This document shows positions 1 to 7,861 of a stretch of 64,000 bases of DNA, piece after piece. Under the pieces are notes generated by a model. It was not told where the DNA came from. It did no database searches and worked only from the letters and a program-made list of their open reading frames with translations. The stretch's first letter is position 1; the number at the start of each line of letters is the position of its first letter. A program made the translations under genes and the position numbers. The stretch is taken from assembly GCF_014649115.1 (NCBI RefSeq), contig NZ_BMSK01000009.1, positions 186,001 to 250,000 on the forward strand, written 5' to 3'. The DNA is from Streptomyces eurythermus. GTDB taxonomy: Bacteria; Actinomycetota; Actinomycetes; Streptomycetales; Streptomycetaceae.

Positions 1-44
1 ACCCTGTTCAGGTACTGGACCGTAACCGGGACGCCCTGTACCGC

Positions 45-755
45 TCAGCGGTACAGCAGGGACTGTTCCGCCGCGCTCCACGCCGTACTGGTGACGATGT
101 ACAGCGCGGCGGCCAGCGGGACGAACGCCACCGAGACGAGGGTGAAGAAGGACAGGAACGGGGTCACCCGGGTGACCGCGGCGAGACCGGGCACCTGGTC
201 GCCGCCGACGGCCGGGGCGGGCTGTGCGGCCATCGTCCGCCGGGCGCGCCGGAAGTTGACGGTGGCGACGGCCGCGACGAGGGCGAACAGGCCGAGGTAG
301 ACCAGTCCGGCCGGGCCGAACACCCCGCCGTCGGCGAGCGCGTCGGCCCAGCGTCCGCCGAGCGGTGCCGCGAACAGCCGGTGGTCCAGCAGGGAGTTGC
401 TCTCGCCGCCGATCGTGGTGCTGGAGAAGAGGTGGTAGAGGAGGAAGAAGGCGGGCAGCTGGAGCAGGCCGGGCAGGCAGCCGGAGAGCGGTGAGACCTT
501 CTCCTGGGCGTGCAGTTCGAGCACCGCCCGCTGGAACCGTTCGGGGTCGCGGGCGTGCCGGGCGCGCAGCGCGTCGATCTTCGGCTGGAGCGCGGCGCGG
601 GCACGCCGGCCGCGGGCGGCGGCCCGGGACAGCGGGTGGACGAGGAGCCGTACCAGCGCGGTGAACAGGACGATCGCGGCGGCTGCCGCGGAGGCGTGGA
701 AGAGCGGGGTCAGCAGGTCGGCGAGGTGCTCGACCAGACGGGCGAAGACGGACAT
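45..755 (-). CDS. YidC/Oxa1-type membrane protein insertase (second copy type)
   Basis: A 236-residue integral membrane protein of the YidC/Oxa1/Alb3 family, which inserts and folds proteins in the cytoplasmic membrane. The sequence shows the short Gram-positive form without the large periplasmic domain. It has a first membrane segment near residues 22-43, a charged cytoplasmic loop with the family-typical PKIDALRARHARDPERFQ stretch, then the GCLPGLLQLPAFFLLYHLF segment and further membrane segments near 146-168 and 200-225. It lies far from rpmH/rnpA, so it is probably the auxiliary insertase and not the housekeeping copy; that is inference from context. It runs with the upstream minus-strand DUF6412 gene, separated by a repeat-rich gap. 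The ATG start is preceded by GGAGGG-type sequence. Confidence 0.9.
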   Translation of the reverse strand: MSVFARLVEHLADLLTPLFHASAAAAAIVLFTALVRLLVHPLSRAAARGRRARAALQPKIDALRARHARDPERFQRAVLELHAQEKVSPLSGCLPGLLQLPAFFLLYHLFSSTTIGGESNSLLDHRLFAAPLGGRWADALADGGVFGPAGLVYLGLFALVAAVATVNFRRARRTMAAQPAPAVGGDQVPGLAAVTRVTPFLSFFTLVSVAFVPLAAALYIVTSTAWSAAEQSLLYR

Positions 756-790
756 GGGTGAGCCCTCCGGGGGTCTCGTCGTGCCGGAAG

Positions 791-881
791 CGGCCGGGGA
801 ATCAGGGATTCGGCCGGGATCAGGGATTCGGCGGGGAATCGGGGATCCGGCGGGGAATCAGGGGATTCGGCGGGGAACCGG
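791..881. repeat. Four to five tandem ~19-bp repeats
   Basis: The gap between the YidC-type gene and the DUF6412 gene holds head-to-tail copies of a unit close to CGGCGGGGAATCAGGGATT, starting near 791, 811, 829 and 848, with a partial copy from 868. Copies differ by one to three bases and by small length changes. No convincing coding frame runs through them. Confidence 0.75.
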
Positions 882-914
882 CAAGGACGAGCCGCGCGCG
901 GGATCAACCGTCGG

Positions 915-1042
915 CGGATACGCGGACGTGCGGCCCTACGGCCTCACGGGTGCGCGGACGTACGGGTACGCGGGTGCGCGGCCTCACGGGTACGCGGACG
1001 CGTGGACGTACGGGTGCGCTGGGCGTGGATACGCGGACGTGT
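915..1042. repeat. Degenerate repeats built on CGCGGACGTACGGGT
   Basis: A second repeat family follows the first. Variants of ACGCGGACGTACGGGTGCG recur near 917, 954, 993 and 1032, mixed with GCGGCCTCACGGGT near 942 and 980. The units drift in length and sequence, as expected for slippage-generated repeats. The right edge reaches the 3' end of the DUF6412 gene. Confidence 0.6.
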
Positions 1043-1043
1043 C

Positions 1044-1373
1044 CTACGCGGCGGTCGTCGCCGGTCCGGCGTGTCCGGGGGCCCGGGGCCGTCGCCGGCC
1101 GGGTGCGTCGGGGTCGCGCTGGGGCAGGAAGGCCGTCCGGCGGGCCCGGTCGCGGATGGCCGTGCGCACGCGGTTCGGCGGGACGACGGGCACGCGCCGC
1201 GCGGCCAGCAGGACACAGACGGCGAGCATCGCGGCGGCGGTCGCGGTCGCGGCGAGGGCGACGGCCGTGGTGAGACCGCCGCTGCCGAGGAGGGCGGTCT
1301 GGAGCAGCAACAGCTGCGCCAGGAACAGCAGGAAGGCGAGGGGACGCGGGACGACCGCACTGCCGCGCATCAC
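1044..1373 (-). CDS. Small DUF6412-type membrane protein
   Basis: A 109-residue protein with two hydrophobic segments (about residues 12-30 and 34-58) followed by a basic, Pro/Arg-rich tail with a VPPNRVRTAIRDRARRTAFL stretch. Small proteins of this kind (DUF6412) occur next to the auxiliary YidC insertase in Streptomyces, and here it is the upstream partner of that gene on the same strand. The function is unknown. A role with the insertase is inferred only from adjacency. The C-terminal residues fall in repeat-like DNA and may vary between strains. Confidence 0.7.
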   Translation of the reverse strand: MMRGSAVVPRPLAFLLFLAQLLLLQTALLGSGGLTTAVALAATATAAAMLAVCVLLAARRVPVVPPNRVRTAIRDRARRTAFLPQRDPDAPGRRRPRAPGHAGPATTAA

Positions 1374-1401
1374 AACTCCCCCCTCTCCGCTTCGTACGCC
1401 C

Positions 1402-1941
1402 TCAGTCTGCCAGACGCGCCGGTCCGGTCTCCAGGGGCTCCAGCAGCCGCTTCGGCCGCGACAGCGCCCTGCTGACCGGGTCCTGGGGCGAGGTGTCCAG
1501 TTCCGGTCCCGGCACCATGACGACGTCGGCGACCGGCACGGCGGTTCCGCAGTCGGCGCACGTTCCGTACGGCCCGACCTCCCCGCCGCAGTCGGCGTGC
1601 CGGAAGGACCGCAGCCGGCCGGCGTCGGCGTGCTCGCGCCCCCACTGGCTCAGGGCGCGCAGCGCGGGCCACAGGGCCGTGCCGCGCTCGGTGACGACGT
1701 ACTCGTCCCGCGGCGGTGTCTCCTGGTACCGGCGCTTTTCGAGGATGCCCTGCTCGGTGAGCGTGCGCAGCCGGTCGGAGAGGACGGCGCGCGGGATGCC
1801 GAGGTGGACGAGGAAGTCGTTGTAGCGCCGGACGCCGTAGATCGCGTCGCGGACCACGAGCAGCGTCCAGCGCTCGCCGACGACCTCCAGCGCGCGGGCG
1901 ATGGAGCACTCCTGCGACGCGTAGTCCTTGCCCAGTGCCAT
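1402..1941 (-). CDS. HxlR-family transcriptional regulator
   Basis: A winged-helix regulator of about 179 residues. The HxlR signature is clear: CSIARALEVVGERWTLLVVR near the start, then the recognition region GIPRAVLSDRLRTLTEQGIL and a wing (YVVTERGTALWPAL). The C-terminal 60 residues add a Cys-rich segment (CGG...CADCG) that may bind a metal or sense redox state; that is inference. It is divergent from an MFS exporter, and the space between them holds a repeated motif, so it probably represses that exporter and itself. The ATG at 1941 was chosen; a GTG three codons upstream is possible. Confidence 0.88.
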   Translation of the reverse strand: MALGKDYASQECSIARALEVVGERWTLLVVRDAIYGVRRYNDFLVHLGIPRAVLSDRLRTLTEQGILEKRRYQETPPRDEYVVTERGTALWPALRALSQWGREHADAGRLRSFRHADCGGEVGPYGTCADCGTAVPVADVVMVPGPELDTSPQDPVSRALSRPKRLLEPLETGPARLAD

Positions 1942-1971
1942 GCCGTCCACTGTAACCGCGCGGAGCGAATG

Positions 1972-2040
1972 GGTTCAGTGAACGAACCGACAGTGTTACG
2001 GTGACGGCGACCGAGGTCGATTCAATGACCGAACCGACAC
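1972..2040. promoter_or_regulatory. Candidate HxlR operator: imperfect 19-bp direct repeat
   Basis: TTCAGTGAACGAACCGACA (from 1974) and TTCAATGACCGAACCGACA (from 2021) match at 17 of 19 positions and start 47 bp apart, close to a multiple of the helical turn. The first copy also contains the inverted repeat GGTTC-N7-GAACC (1972-1988). The pair sits between the divergent regulator and exporter, where an HxlR dimer would act on both promoters. Confidence 0.6.
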
Positions 2041-2102
2041 ACGCACGGGCTCCGCCGGGCCGGACCGGACCGGACGCCGGCCCCGGAAGGACACGACCGA
2101 CC

Positions 2103-3506
2103 ATGCCCCGGCCCGACTCCGCGACCACCACCCCCGCCACGCCACCGGGAAACTCCCGCGCCGCACCCGGGGAAGCGCCCGCACGCCCCCGCGCCACCCT
2201 GGCCCTGACCAGCGCCGCGACCGCCGTGGCCCTCATGTCGTACACCGCCCCGATGGTCACGCTGCCGGACACCGCGCGCGATCTGGGCACCCCGCTGTCC
2301 GCCCAGGCCTGGCTGCTGAACGGCACCCCGCTCGGCCTCGCCGCCCTGCTGCTGGTGGCCGGCAGCCTCGCCGACGACCACGGCCGCCGCCGGATCTTCC
2401 TGGCCGGCACCCTGGGCCTCGGCCTCACCACCGCCCTCGCCGCGGTGACCACCTCGACCTGGCAGTTCACCCTGGCCCGGGTCGCCCAGGGCGCGGCCAG
2501 CGCGGCCCTGCTGGCCAGCGCGCTCGGCCTGATCGTGCACGCCTTCCCCAGCCCGCGCGGCCGGCTGCACGCCACCGGGGTGTGGGGCGCGTTCGTCAGC
2601 GGCGGCATCGCCGTGGGCCCGCTGCTCGCGGGCGCGCTGCCCGACTGGCGGCTCGCCTACGGCCTGCTCGGCGCCGCCGCGCTGGTGGTGGCCGCGCTCG
2701 GCGCCCGGGGCCTCACCGAGTCACGCGCCCCGCGCGGCGGCCGGCCGGACGTGCTCGGCGCGCTCACCTTCGGCGTGGCGCTCGCCGCCCTGGTCGCGGC
2801 CCTCACCCTGGGCCGGGACGGCTGGCTGCGCGCCCCGGTCGGCCTGCTGCTCGCGGCGGCCGTGCTGCTCGTCGCCGCCTTCACCGCGGTGGAGCGCCGG
2901 GCCGCCACCCCGATGATCGACCTCGGGCTGTTGCGCCGGCCCCGCTTCCTGGCCTCCTCCGCGGGCGGCCTGTTCACCGGTCTCGCCGTGATCGGCGTGT
3001 TCAGCTATCTGCCGGCGCTGCTCCAGCAGGCCCTGCGCCTGTCACCGCTGGCCACCGCCTGGCTGTTCCTGCTCTGGGCCGGGCTGAGCTTCGCCGTCGC
3101 CCTCCAGGTCAGGCATCTGGCCGGCCGACTCGCCCCGCGCACCCAGCTCGCCCTCGGCTTCACCCTGCACGCGGTCGCCGTGCTGACGATGCTCGGTGCC
3201 GTCGGCTCCGGCTCCTGGCCCCGGCTGCTGCCCGGCCTGATCGTCGGCGGGGTCGGCAGCGGGCTGCTCAACGGCGCGCTGCCGCTGCTCGCCGTGGAGT
3301 CGGTGCCGCGCGAGCGGACCGCGATGGGCTCCGGCGCCCAGCAGACCTTCCGCTACATCGGCTCCTGCGCGGGCGTGGCCCTGACCATCGCCCTCGCCAC
3401 GTCGGCCGGCGACCTGGCCCGGGGCGCGAACCTCGCCCTGCTGGTGTCGGCGGGGCTGGCGGTGGCGGGCGCGGTGGGCGTGCTGGTGTCACGGGAGGCC
3501 GCGTGA
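2103..3506 (+). CDS. MFS drug-efflux-type transporter
   Basis: A 467-residue major facilitator superfamily transporter, probably a proton-coupled exporter in the cytoplasmic membrane. The N-terminal half shows the MFS motif A region (GSLADDHGRRRIFLAGT) and the motif C-like stretch GGIAVGPLLAGALPDWR, as in DHA families. Many Ala/Leu-rich membrane segments fill the length to the end. The ATG at 2103 was chosen because GGAAGGA precedes it by 11 bp. Upstream in-frame starts would place the coding sequence over the operator-like repeats. The divergent HxlR gene is the likely regulator. The substrate cannot be told from sequence; small hydrophobic toxicants are usual for HxlR-controlled exporters. 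Confidence 0.88.
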   Translation: MPRPDSATTTPATPPGNSRAAPGEAPARPRATLALTSAATAVALMSYTAPMVTLPDTARDLGTPLSAQAWLLNGTPLGLAALLLVAGSLADDHGRRRIFLAGTLGLGLTTALAAVTTSTWQFTLARVAQGAASAALLASALGLIVHAFPSPRGRLHATGVWGAFVSGGIAVGPLLAGALPDWRLAYGLLGAAALVVAALGARGLTESRAPRGGRPDVLGALTFGVALAALVAALTLGRDGWLRAPVGLLLAAAVLLVAAFTAVERRAATPMIDLGLLRRPRFLASSAGGLFTGLAVIGVFSYLPALLQQALRLSPLATAWLFLLWAGLSFAVALQVRHLAGRLAPRTQLALGFTLHAVAVLTMLGAVGSGSWPRLLPGLIVGGVGSGLLNGALPLLAVESVPRERTAMGSGAQQTFRYIGSCAGVALTIALATSAGDLARGANLALLVSAGLAVAGAVGVLVSREAA

Positions 3507-3522
3507 CACCCGCCCGGGGTGC

Positions 3523-4353
3523 TCATCTGGGCCGCACGGACACCAGCTTCGCCCACACCACCAGCCGGTAGCGGGAGGTGAACTCGGGGGTGCAGGTGGT
3601 CAGGGTGAGGTAGTGGCCCGGCTCGTCGTACCCGTACCCGGGCCGGACCAGCGAGCGCGGGACGGGCCGTACGACCCCCACGTCCCGGGCCGTCGTACGC
3701 GGCAGGATCCGGTCGACGCCGTAGGTGTACGTCGCCGAGCGCGTCTCCACCTCGACGGTGTCCCCGCGCCGCAGCCGGGGCAGGTACCGGAAGGGCTCGC
3801 CGTGGGTGTTGCGGTGCCCGGCGAGCGCGAAGTTCCCGGCCTGGCCCGGCTGCTGGGTGCCGCGGTAGTGACCGGCGTACCCCTTGTTCAGCACCCCCGC
3901 CCGGTCCACGCCCTCCGCGACGGGCACGCGCAGCCCCAGCCGGGGGATGCCGAGGACGGCGTACGCCCGGGAGGGGCGGGGCGGGGGCGCGGGAGAGGTT
4001 CCGGGGCGCGCGGGGTCGGCGTCGGTGGCCGGGTCCGGGTCCGGAGCCGGAGCCGGAGACGTGACGGCACCGCCGGAAGGACCACCGCCGAGCCCGGCCG
4101 CCGTCCCGTCGCCCCGCTCCCCCTCCCTCTCCTCCCCCTCCCGTTCCCACTGCCGCTCCAGCGCCGTCACCGTGCGCTCGGCGCCGCGCCGGGCCTCCCG
4201 GTTGGTCCACCACATCTGGTGCGCGACCAGCAGCAGGAGGACCAGCCCGGCCGTCACCAGCAGCTCGCCCCCGCCCCACAGCACCCGCCTGCCCCAGGCA
4301 CGCCGGCGCCGGTCCCCGTGCCCCACGACCCGTACGCCCGCGACGGCCCGCAT
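3523..4353 (-). CDS. Class E sortase
   Basis: A 276-residue membrane-anchored cysteine transpeptidase that would attach secreted proteins to the cell wall. A single membrane segment lies near residues 28-45, then a Pro/Asp-rich linker (80-130), then the sortase domain. Catalytic residues are visible: His180 in AGHRNTHGEPF, Cys254 in LTTCTPEF and the Arg of TSRYR. Actinobacterial class E sortases recognise LAxTG motifs, and the gene at 6163-7047 ends in LAETG, so the substrate is probably encoded two genes away. The start at 4353 follows GGAGGT with 7-bp spacing. Longer in-frame starts would run into the divergent GH30 gene. Confidence 0.93.
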   Translation of the reverse strand: MRAVAGVRVVGHGDRRRRAWGRRVLWGGGELLVTAGLVLLLLVAHQMWWTNREARRGAERTVTALERQWEREGEEREGERGDGTAAGLGGGPSGGAVTSPAPAPDPDPATDADPARPGTSPAPPPRPSRAYAVLGIPRLGLRVPVAEGVDRAGVLNKGYAGHYRGTQQPGQAGNFALAGHRNTHGEPFRYLPRLRRGDTVEVETRSATYTYGVDRILPRTTARDVGVVRPVPRSLVRPGYGYDEPGHYLTLTTCTPEFTSRYRLVVWAKLVSVRPR

Positions 4354-4431
4354 CCGCCCCCACCTCCAACGGAAGCCGCCCGCACGATAGGCGCGACGCC
4401 CCCGACTGGCCAGAGGAAGCGGGCCGATCGG

Positions 4432-4454
4432 CTTTCTCAACGGGTTTGAGAAAG
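4432..4454. promoter_or_regulatory. Palindrome between sortase and GH30 genes
   Basis: CTTTCTCAA, 5-bp spacer CGGGT, TTGAGAAAG forms a perfect 9-bp inverted repeat in the 232-bp divergent spacer. It is more AT-rich than its surroundings and lies 78 bp from the sortase start and 131 bp from the GH30 start. It could be an operator for a repressor acting on either gene. It lacks the flanking T-run expected of a terminator. Confidence 0.45.
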
Positions 4455-4585
4455 GGCCGTCACAACCCTCGACAACGCCGTCCGGCAGCCCCGATGCTTC
4501 GTGGTGGCATGCCGGGGGGGTACGAGGCGGCACCGCTTCCAGGACGCGGTGCCGCAAGCCGCGTGGAGAGGCAGCGAACGCACCC

Positions 4586-6058
4586 ATGATCCGACGCAGA
4601 ACACTGCTGGCCGCCGCGGGCGGCGGCCTGCTCGGCAGCGCACTGGCCACGGGCACGGCCCGGGCGGACGCGACGATCGCCGTCAACCCGTCGGCGTCGT
4701 ACGGCACCTGGGAGGGCTGGGGCACCTCCCTGGCCTGGTGGGCGAACGTCTTCGGCACCCGCGACGACTTCGCCGACATCTTCTTCACGACCAGGAACAC
4801 GACGTACAACGGCACCTCGCTGCCCGGCCTCGGCCTGAACATCGCCCGCTACAACCTGGGCGCCTGCGGCTGGAACAGCGTGGGCGGCGCGACGATGGCC
4901 GTCTCCCCGAACATCCCCTCCTTCAAGCAGATCGAGGGCTACTGGCAGGACTGGACCGACGAGGACCCGGCCTCCGCGGCCTGGAAGTGGACGGCGGACG
5001 CCGCCCAGCGGGCCATGCTCGTGAAGGCCACCCAGCGCGGAGCGGTCTCGGAGCTGTTCGCCAACTCCCCCATGTGGTGGATGTGTTCCAACCACAACCC
5101 GTCCGGCGCGGCCGACGGCGGCAACAACCTCCAGTCCTGGAACCACCGGCAGCACGCCGCCCACCTCGCCGCCGTCGCCCTGTACGCCCGGCAGCACTGG
5201 GGCGTGGACTTCGCGACGGTGGAGCCCTTCAACGAGCCCTCCTCGTCGTGGTGGACCGCCACCGGCACCCAGGAGGGCTGCCACATCGACGCGGCCACCC
5301 AGGCGTCCGTACTGCCGTACCTGCGCTCGGAGTTGGACAAGCGGGGCCTGACCGGCACCCGGATCGCCGCGTCCGACGAGACGGGCTACGACCTGGCCCG
5401 CACCACCTGGAACTCCTTCTCCGGCACGGTCAAGGGATACGTCGACCGGGTCAACGTGCACGGCTACCAGGGCTCCGGGGGCCGCCGCGACCTGCTGTAC
5501 ACGGACGTGGTGACCACCGGCCGCAAGGCCCTGTGGAACTCCGAGACCGGCGACAGCGACGCCACCGGCCTGACCACGGCGAGCAACCTCCTCTACGACT
5601 TCCGCTGGCTGCACCCGACGGCCTGGGTGTACTGGCAGGTGATGGACCCCAGCGCGGGCTGGGCGGCGATCGCCTACGACCCGGCCACCCGGCAGCCGGG
5701 CGCGGTGCAGACGAAGTACTACGTCCTCGCCCAGTTCACCCGGCACATCCGCCCCGGCATGACGATCCTGGACACCGGCGCGAGCTACGCGGTGGCGGCC
5801 CTGGACCGGCCGGCGAAGCGCCTGGTGATCGTCGCCGCCAACACCTCCGCCTCCGCCCAGACCCTGACCTTCGACCTGTCCCGCTTCGCCGCCGTCACCG
5901 GCGGCCCGGGCGGCCTGGTCCCCCGCTGGAACACGGTCACGACGGGCGGCGACCGCTACACGCCCCACTCCGACATCCGCCTGAACGGCACGTCGGTGTC
6001 GGTCCCGTTCGCGCCGAAGTCGGTCCAGACGCTCCAGGTCGACGGCGTCACCGGGTAG
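4586..6058 (+). CDS. Secreted GH30-family glycoside hydrolase (beta-1,6-galactanase-like)
   Basis: A 490-residue secreted glycosidase. The N-terminus MIRRRTLLAAAGGG with cleavage after ARA is a twin-arginine-type signal peptide. The mature part follows the GH30 plan: an (alpha/beta)8 barrel with the acid/base Glu217 in PFNEPSS and the nucleophile Glu320 in WNSETGD, then a small beta domain. The GYGTWEGWGTSLAWWA-like opening resembles endo-beta-1,6-galactanases, which cut plant arabinogalactan side chains; the exact substrate is inference. It is divergent from the class E sortase and followed by a sortase substrate. It has no sorting signal itself, so it is probably released. Confidence 0.87.
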   Translation: MIRRRTLLAAAGGGLLGSALATGTARADATIAVNPSASYGTWEGWGTSLAWWANVFGTRDDFADIFFTTRNTTYNGTSLPGLGLNIARYNLGACGWNSVGGATMAVSPNIPSFKQIEGYWQDWTDEDPASAAWKWTADAAQRAMLVKATQRGAVSELFANSPMWWMCSNHNPSGAADGGNNLQSWNHRQHAAHLAAVALYARQHWGVDFATVEPFNEPSSSWWTATGTQEGCHIDAATQASVLPYLRSELDKRGLTGTRIAASDETGYDLARTTWNSFSGTVKGYVDRVNVHGYQGSGGRRDLLYTDVVTTGRKALWNSETGDSDATGLTTASNLLYDFRWLHPTAWVYWQVMDPSAGWAAIAYDPATRQPGAVQTKYYVLAQFTRHIRPGMTILDTGASYAVAALDRPAKRLVIVAANTSASAQTLTFDLSRFAAVTGGPGGLVPRWNTVTTGGDRYTPHSDIRLNGTSVSVPFAPKSVQTLQVDGVTG

Positions 6059-6162
6059 GTCCCGCGGCCGGTGCCGTACAACCCTGGGCACCACTGACCA
6101 GTCCTCAAGGTGTACGAAAAGCAACCGATCGACGCACTCATCACACCGTGAGGACCGCTTCC

Positions 6163-7047
6163 ATGAAGTACCGTCCGGCCGTGGTCGCGGCCGCCGCCTC
6201 CGTCGCCCTGCTCGCCGGCACGCACGCCGCCGGGGCGGCGGAGGGCGGCCTGGACTCCCTGCCCGCCTGCACCGACGTGTCGACCGCGTACGGCGACTAC
6301 GAACAGCGTGACCTGAAGGCGTCGCTCGACATCACCGCCGCCGAGCTGGTGCCGGGCGGCGACTGGACCCCGGCCAAGGGCACCCTGACCAACCTGGGCA
6401 GGAGGGACCTCCCGGAGGTCGGGGTGCGCGCCTACCCCTGGCTCCAGACCGACGACCCCGAGTACCAGGACATGACCAAGTTCGTGAAGGTGGAGGTGCG
6501 CGCGGAGGACGGCACCTGGCAGCCGGTGAACGGCACCGGGTCCACCGTCCCCGCCCCGCTGCCGTCCGGCCAGACCCGCGCCTACGACCTGCGGGTACGG
6601 GTGATCAAGGACGTACCGGCGGGGCTCGGCGGCTCCGAGTTCAACTTCACGGGCACCTTCGCGGACGTGTACCGCTTCCCGGACACCGGTAAGGAGGTGG
6701 AGTGCGCGGCCGAGGCGATCGGATACGACGCGTTCCGCGTCCGGCGCGCGACCACCACCCCCAAGCCGGCCCCGAGTTCCGCGCGGCCCACGCCGACCGC
6801 GTCCCAGGCCTCCCCCACCCCGACGTCCGCGCGGCCCACGGCGTCCCCGAGCACCACGGCGTCCACCCCGTCGCCCGCCTCGACGGCGTCGGCCGCCCCC
6901 GTCCCCGTTCCCGTCCCCTCCTCCACTGGCGGTGAGCTGGCCGAGACCGGCGGCTCCGACGCCACCCTCCCGCTCGCCGCGGCGGCCGCCGGCCTGGCCG
7001 TGCTGGGCGCCGGAGCGGTGGTGTTCGCCCGCCGCCGCAGGGGCTGA
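6163..7047 (+). CDS. LAETG-anchored cell-wall surface protein
   Basis: A 294-residue exported protein. Residues 1-29 form a signal peptide (KYRPAVVAAAASVALLAGTHA, Ala-rich cleavage site). The central domain (about 30-205) has two Cys (PACTD and EVECAAE) and no family I recognise. A Pro/Thr/Ser/Ala-rich stalk (about 206-255) follows. The end is a textbook sorting signal: LAETG at 259-263, a hydrophobic stretch (LPLAAAAAGLAVLGAGAVVF) and a RRRR tail. LAxTG is the class E sortase motif, and such a sortase is encoded at 3523-4353. The protein is probably wall-linked, holding its globular domain on a stalk away from the membrane. Confidence 0.88.
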   Translation: MKYRPAVVAAAASVALLAGTHAAGAAEGGLDSLPACTDVSTAYGDYEQRDLKASLDITAAELVPGGDWTPAKGTLTNLGRRDLPEVGVRAYPWLQTDDPEYQDMTKFVKVEVRAEDGTWQPVNGTGSTVPAPLPSGQTRAYDLRVRVIKDVPAGLGGSEFNFTGTFADVYRFPDTGKEVECAAEAIGYDAFRVRRATTTPKPAPSSARPTPTASQASPTPTSARPTASPSTTASTPSPASTASAAPVPVPVPSSTGGELAETGGSDATLPLAAAAAGLAVLGAGAVVFARRRRG

Positions 7048-7074
7048 CGGGCCGGCCGGCGCCGGAGTGACCGC

Positions 7075-7137
7075 GTGACGGTGTCACCGTGCGACGGCAG
7101 GACCGCAGGGCTGTGTGACGGTGTCACCGTACGACGG
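7075..7137. repeat. Two 23-bp direct repeats with a 13-bp palindromic core
   Basis: GTGACGGTGTCACCGTGCGACGG (7075-7097) recurs at 7115-7137 with one change (A for G at 7131). Each copy contains ACGGTGTCACCGT, a self-complementary 13-mer. The second copy includes the stop codon of the minus-strand TIGR03943 gene. The pair lies between convergent genes and could form terminator-like hairpins. Confidence 0.6.
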
Positions 7138-7861
7138 TTTCCCCCGGCGGCAGGGCGTCCTGGTAGCCGTTCGTGGGCCGGGGGACCCTCGTGACCGTAC
7201 GGGCGTCCAGCGCGACCGGCGCGGACGCGGTGCCGAGCGTCCCGCCGGGGTGCCAGGTCCCGGTGACCGTCACCCAGGTGTCGGCGGGCGGCACGGACCC
7301 GCCGTGGACGCGCACCTTGACCGACTGGGCGTCGGCGGCACAGCAGTTGAGAACGAGCCGGGTCAGGTCCCAGCCGCCGCCGTCCCGGGGGGTCACGAAG
7401 CCGGTCATCCGGACGACGCGCCCCTCGATGGCCCGACCGCGGTCCTCCCGTACCCGGCTGGTGAAGTCGGAGAGGGTCATGGGCAGGGGCGAGGCGCGCG
7501 GCAGCGGATCGAAGTCGCCGCGGTGGACGACGGGCTTCGCCGACTGCCGGGCCGCGGTGTAGGCGCCGAGGGCGGGCGGGGCGTAGCAGAGCAGGCTGAG
7601 GGCGGGAAGGAGCAGCAGCCAGGCGACCCCGGGCGTACCGGAATGCCCGTGCCCGTCACCGCTGTTCGCTCCCCTGTCGAGGACGGCACTCGCGAGCCCC
7701 AGCAGGAGCAGCACGGCCCCGGTGGCAATGAGCAGGGGCCGCATGCCCTCCTTGACGTAGCGCAGGTACAGGTCCGTGACCAGGGAGACGCGCAGCAGCC
7801 CGAGCCCGCACAGCACGAGCAGCCCCGCCTGGAGGGACCGCCGCACAGCACCGCCCCTCAC
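7124..7861 (-). CDS. TIGR03943/YcgQ-type membrane protein
   Basis: A 245-residue protein of the TIGR03943 (DUF1980, YcgQ-like) family. Two or three membrane segments fill the first 100 residues, followed by an exported or loop domain with LNCCAADAQSVKVRVHG, a conserved double-Cys site. The family is encoded with UPF0718 permeases (YcgR), and here its GTG start overlaps the permease stop by 4 bp (GTGA), indicating translational coupling. Together they are thought to form a membrane system for an unidentified substrate, possibly a metal or metalloid. A second GTG five codons later is an alternative start. Confidence 0.82.
   Translation of the reverse strand: MRGGAVRRSLQAGLLVLCGLGLLRVSLVTDLYLRYVKEGMRPLLIATGAVLLLLGLASAVLDRGANSGDGHGHSGTPGVAWLLLLPALSLLCYAPPALGAYTAARQSAKPVVHRGDFDPLPRASPLPMTLSDFTSRVREDRGRAIEGRVVRMTGFVTPRDGGGWDLTRLVLNCCAADAQSVKVRVHGGSVPPADTWVTVTGTWHPGGTLGTASAPVALDARTVTRVPRPTNGYQDALPPGETVVR

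Noticed and set aside
791..1042. CRISPR-like or origin iteron repeats
   Set aside because: The units are tandem with no spacers, no cas genes, and no replication gene or DnaA-type box nearby.
4501..7047. A long plus-strand frame across the GH30 gene and into the LAETG protein
   Set aside because: The first part is a shifted reading of the GH30 gene in high-G+C DNA. Signal peptide and ribosome site support a separate start at 6163.
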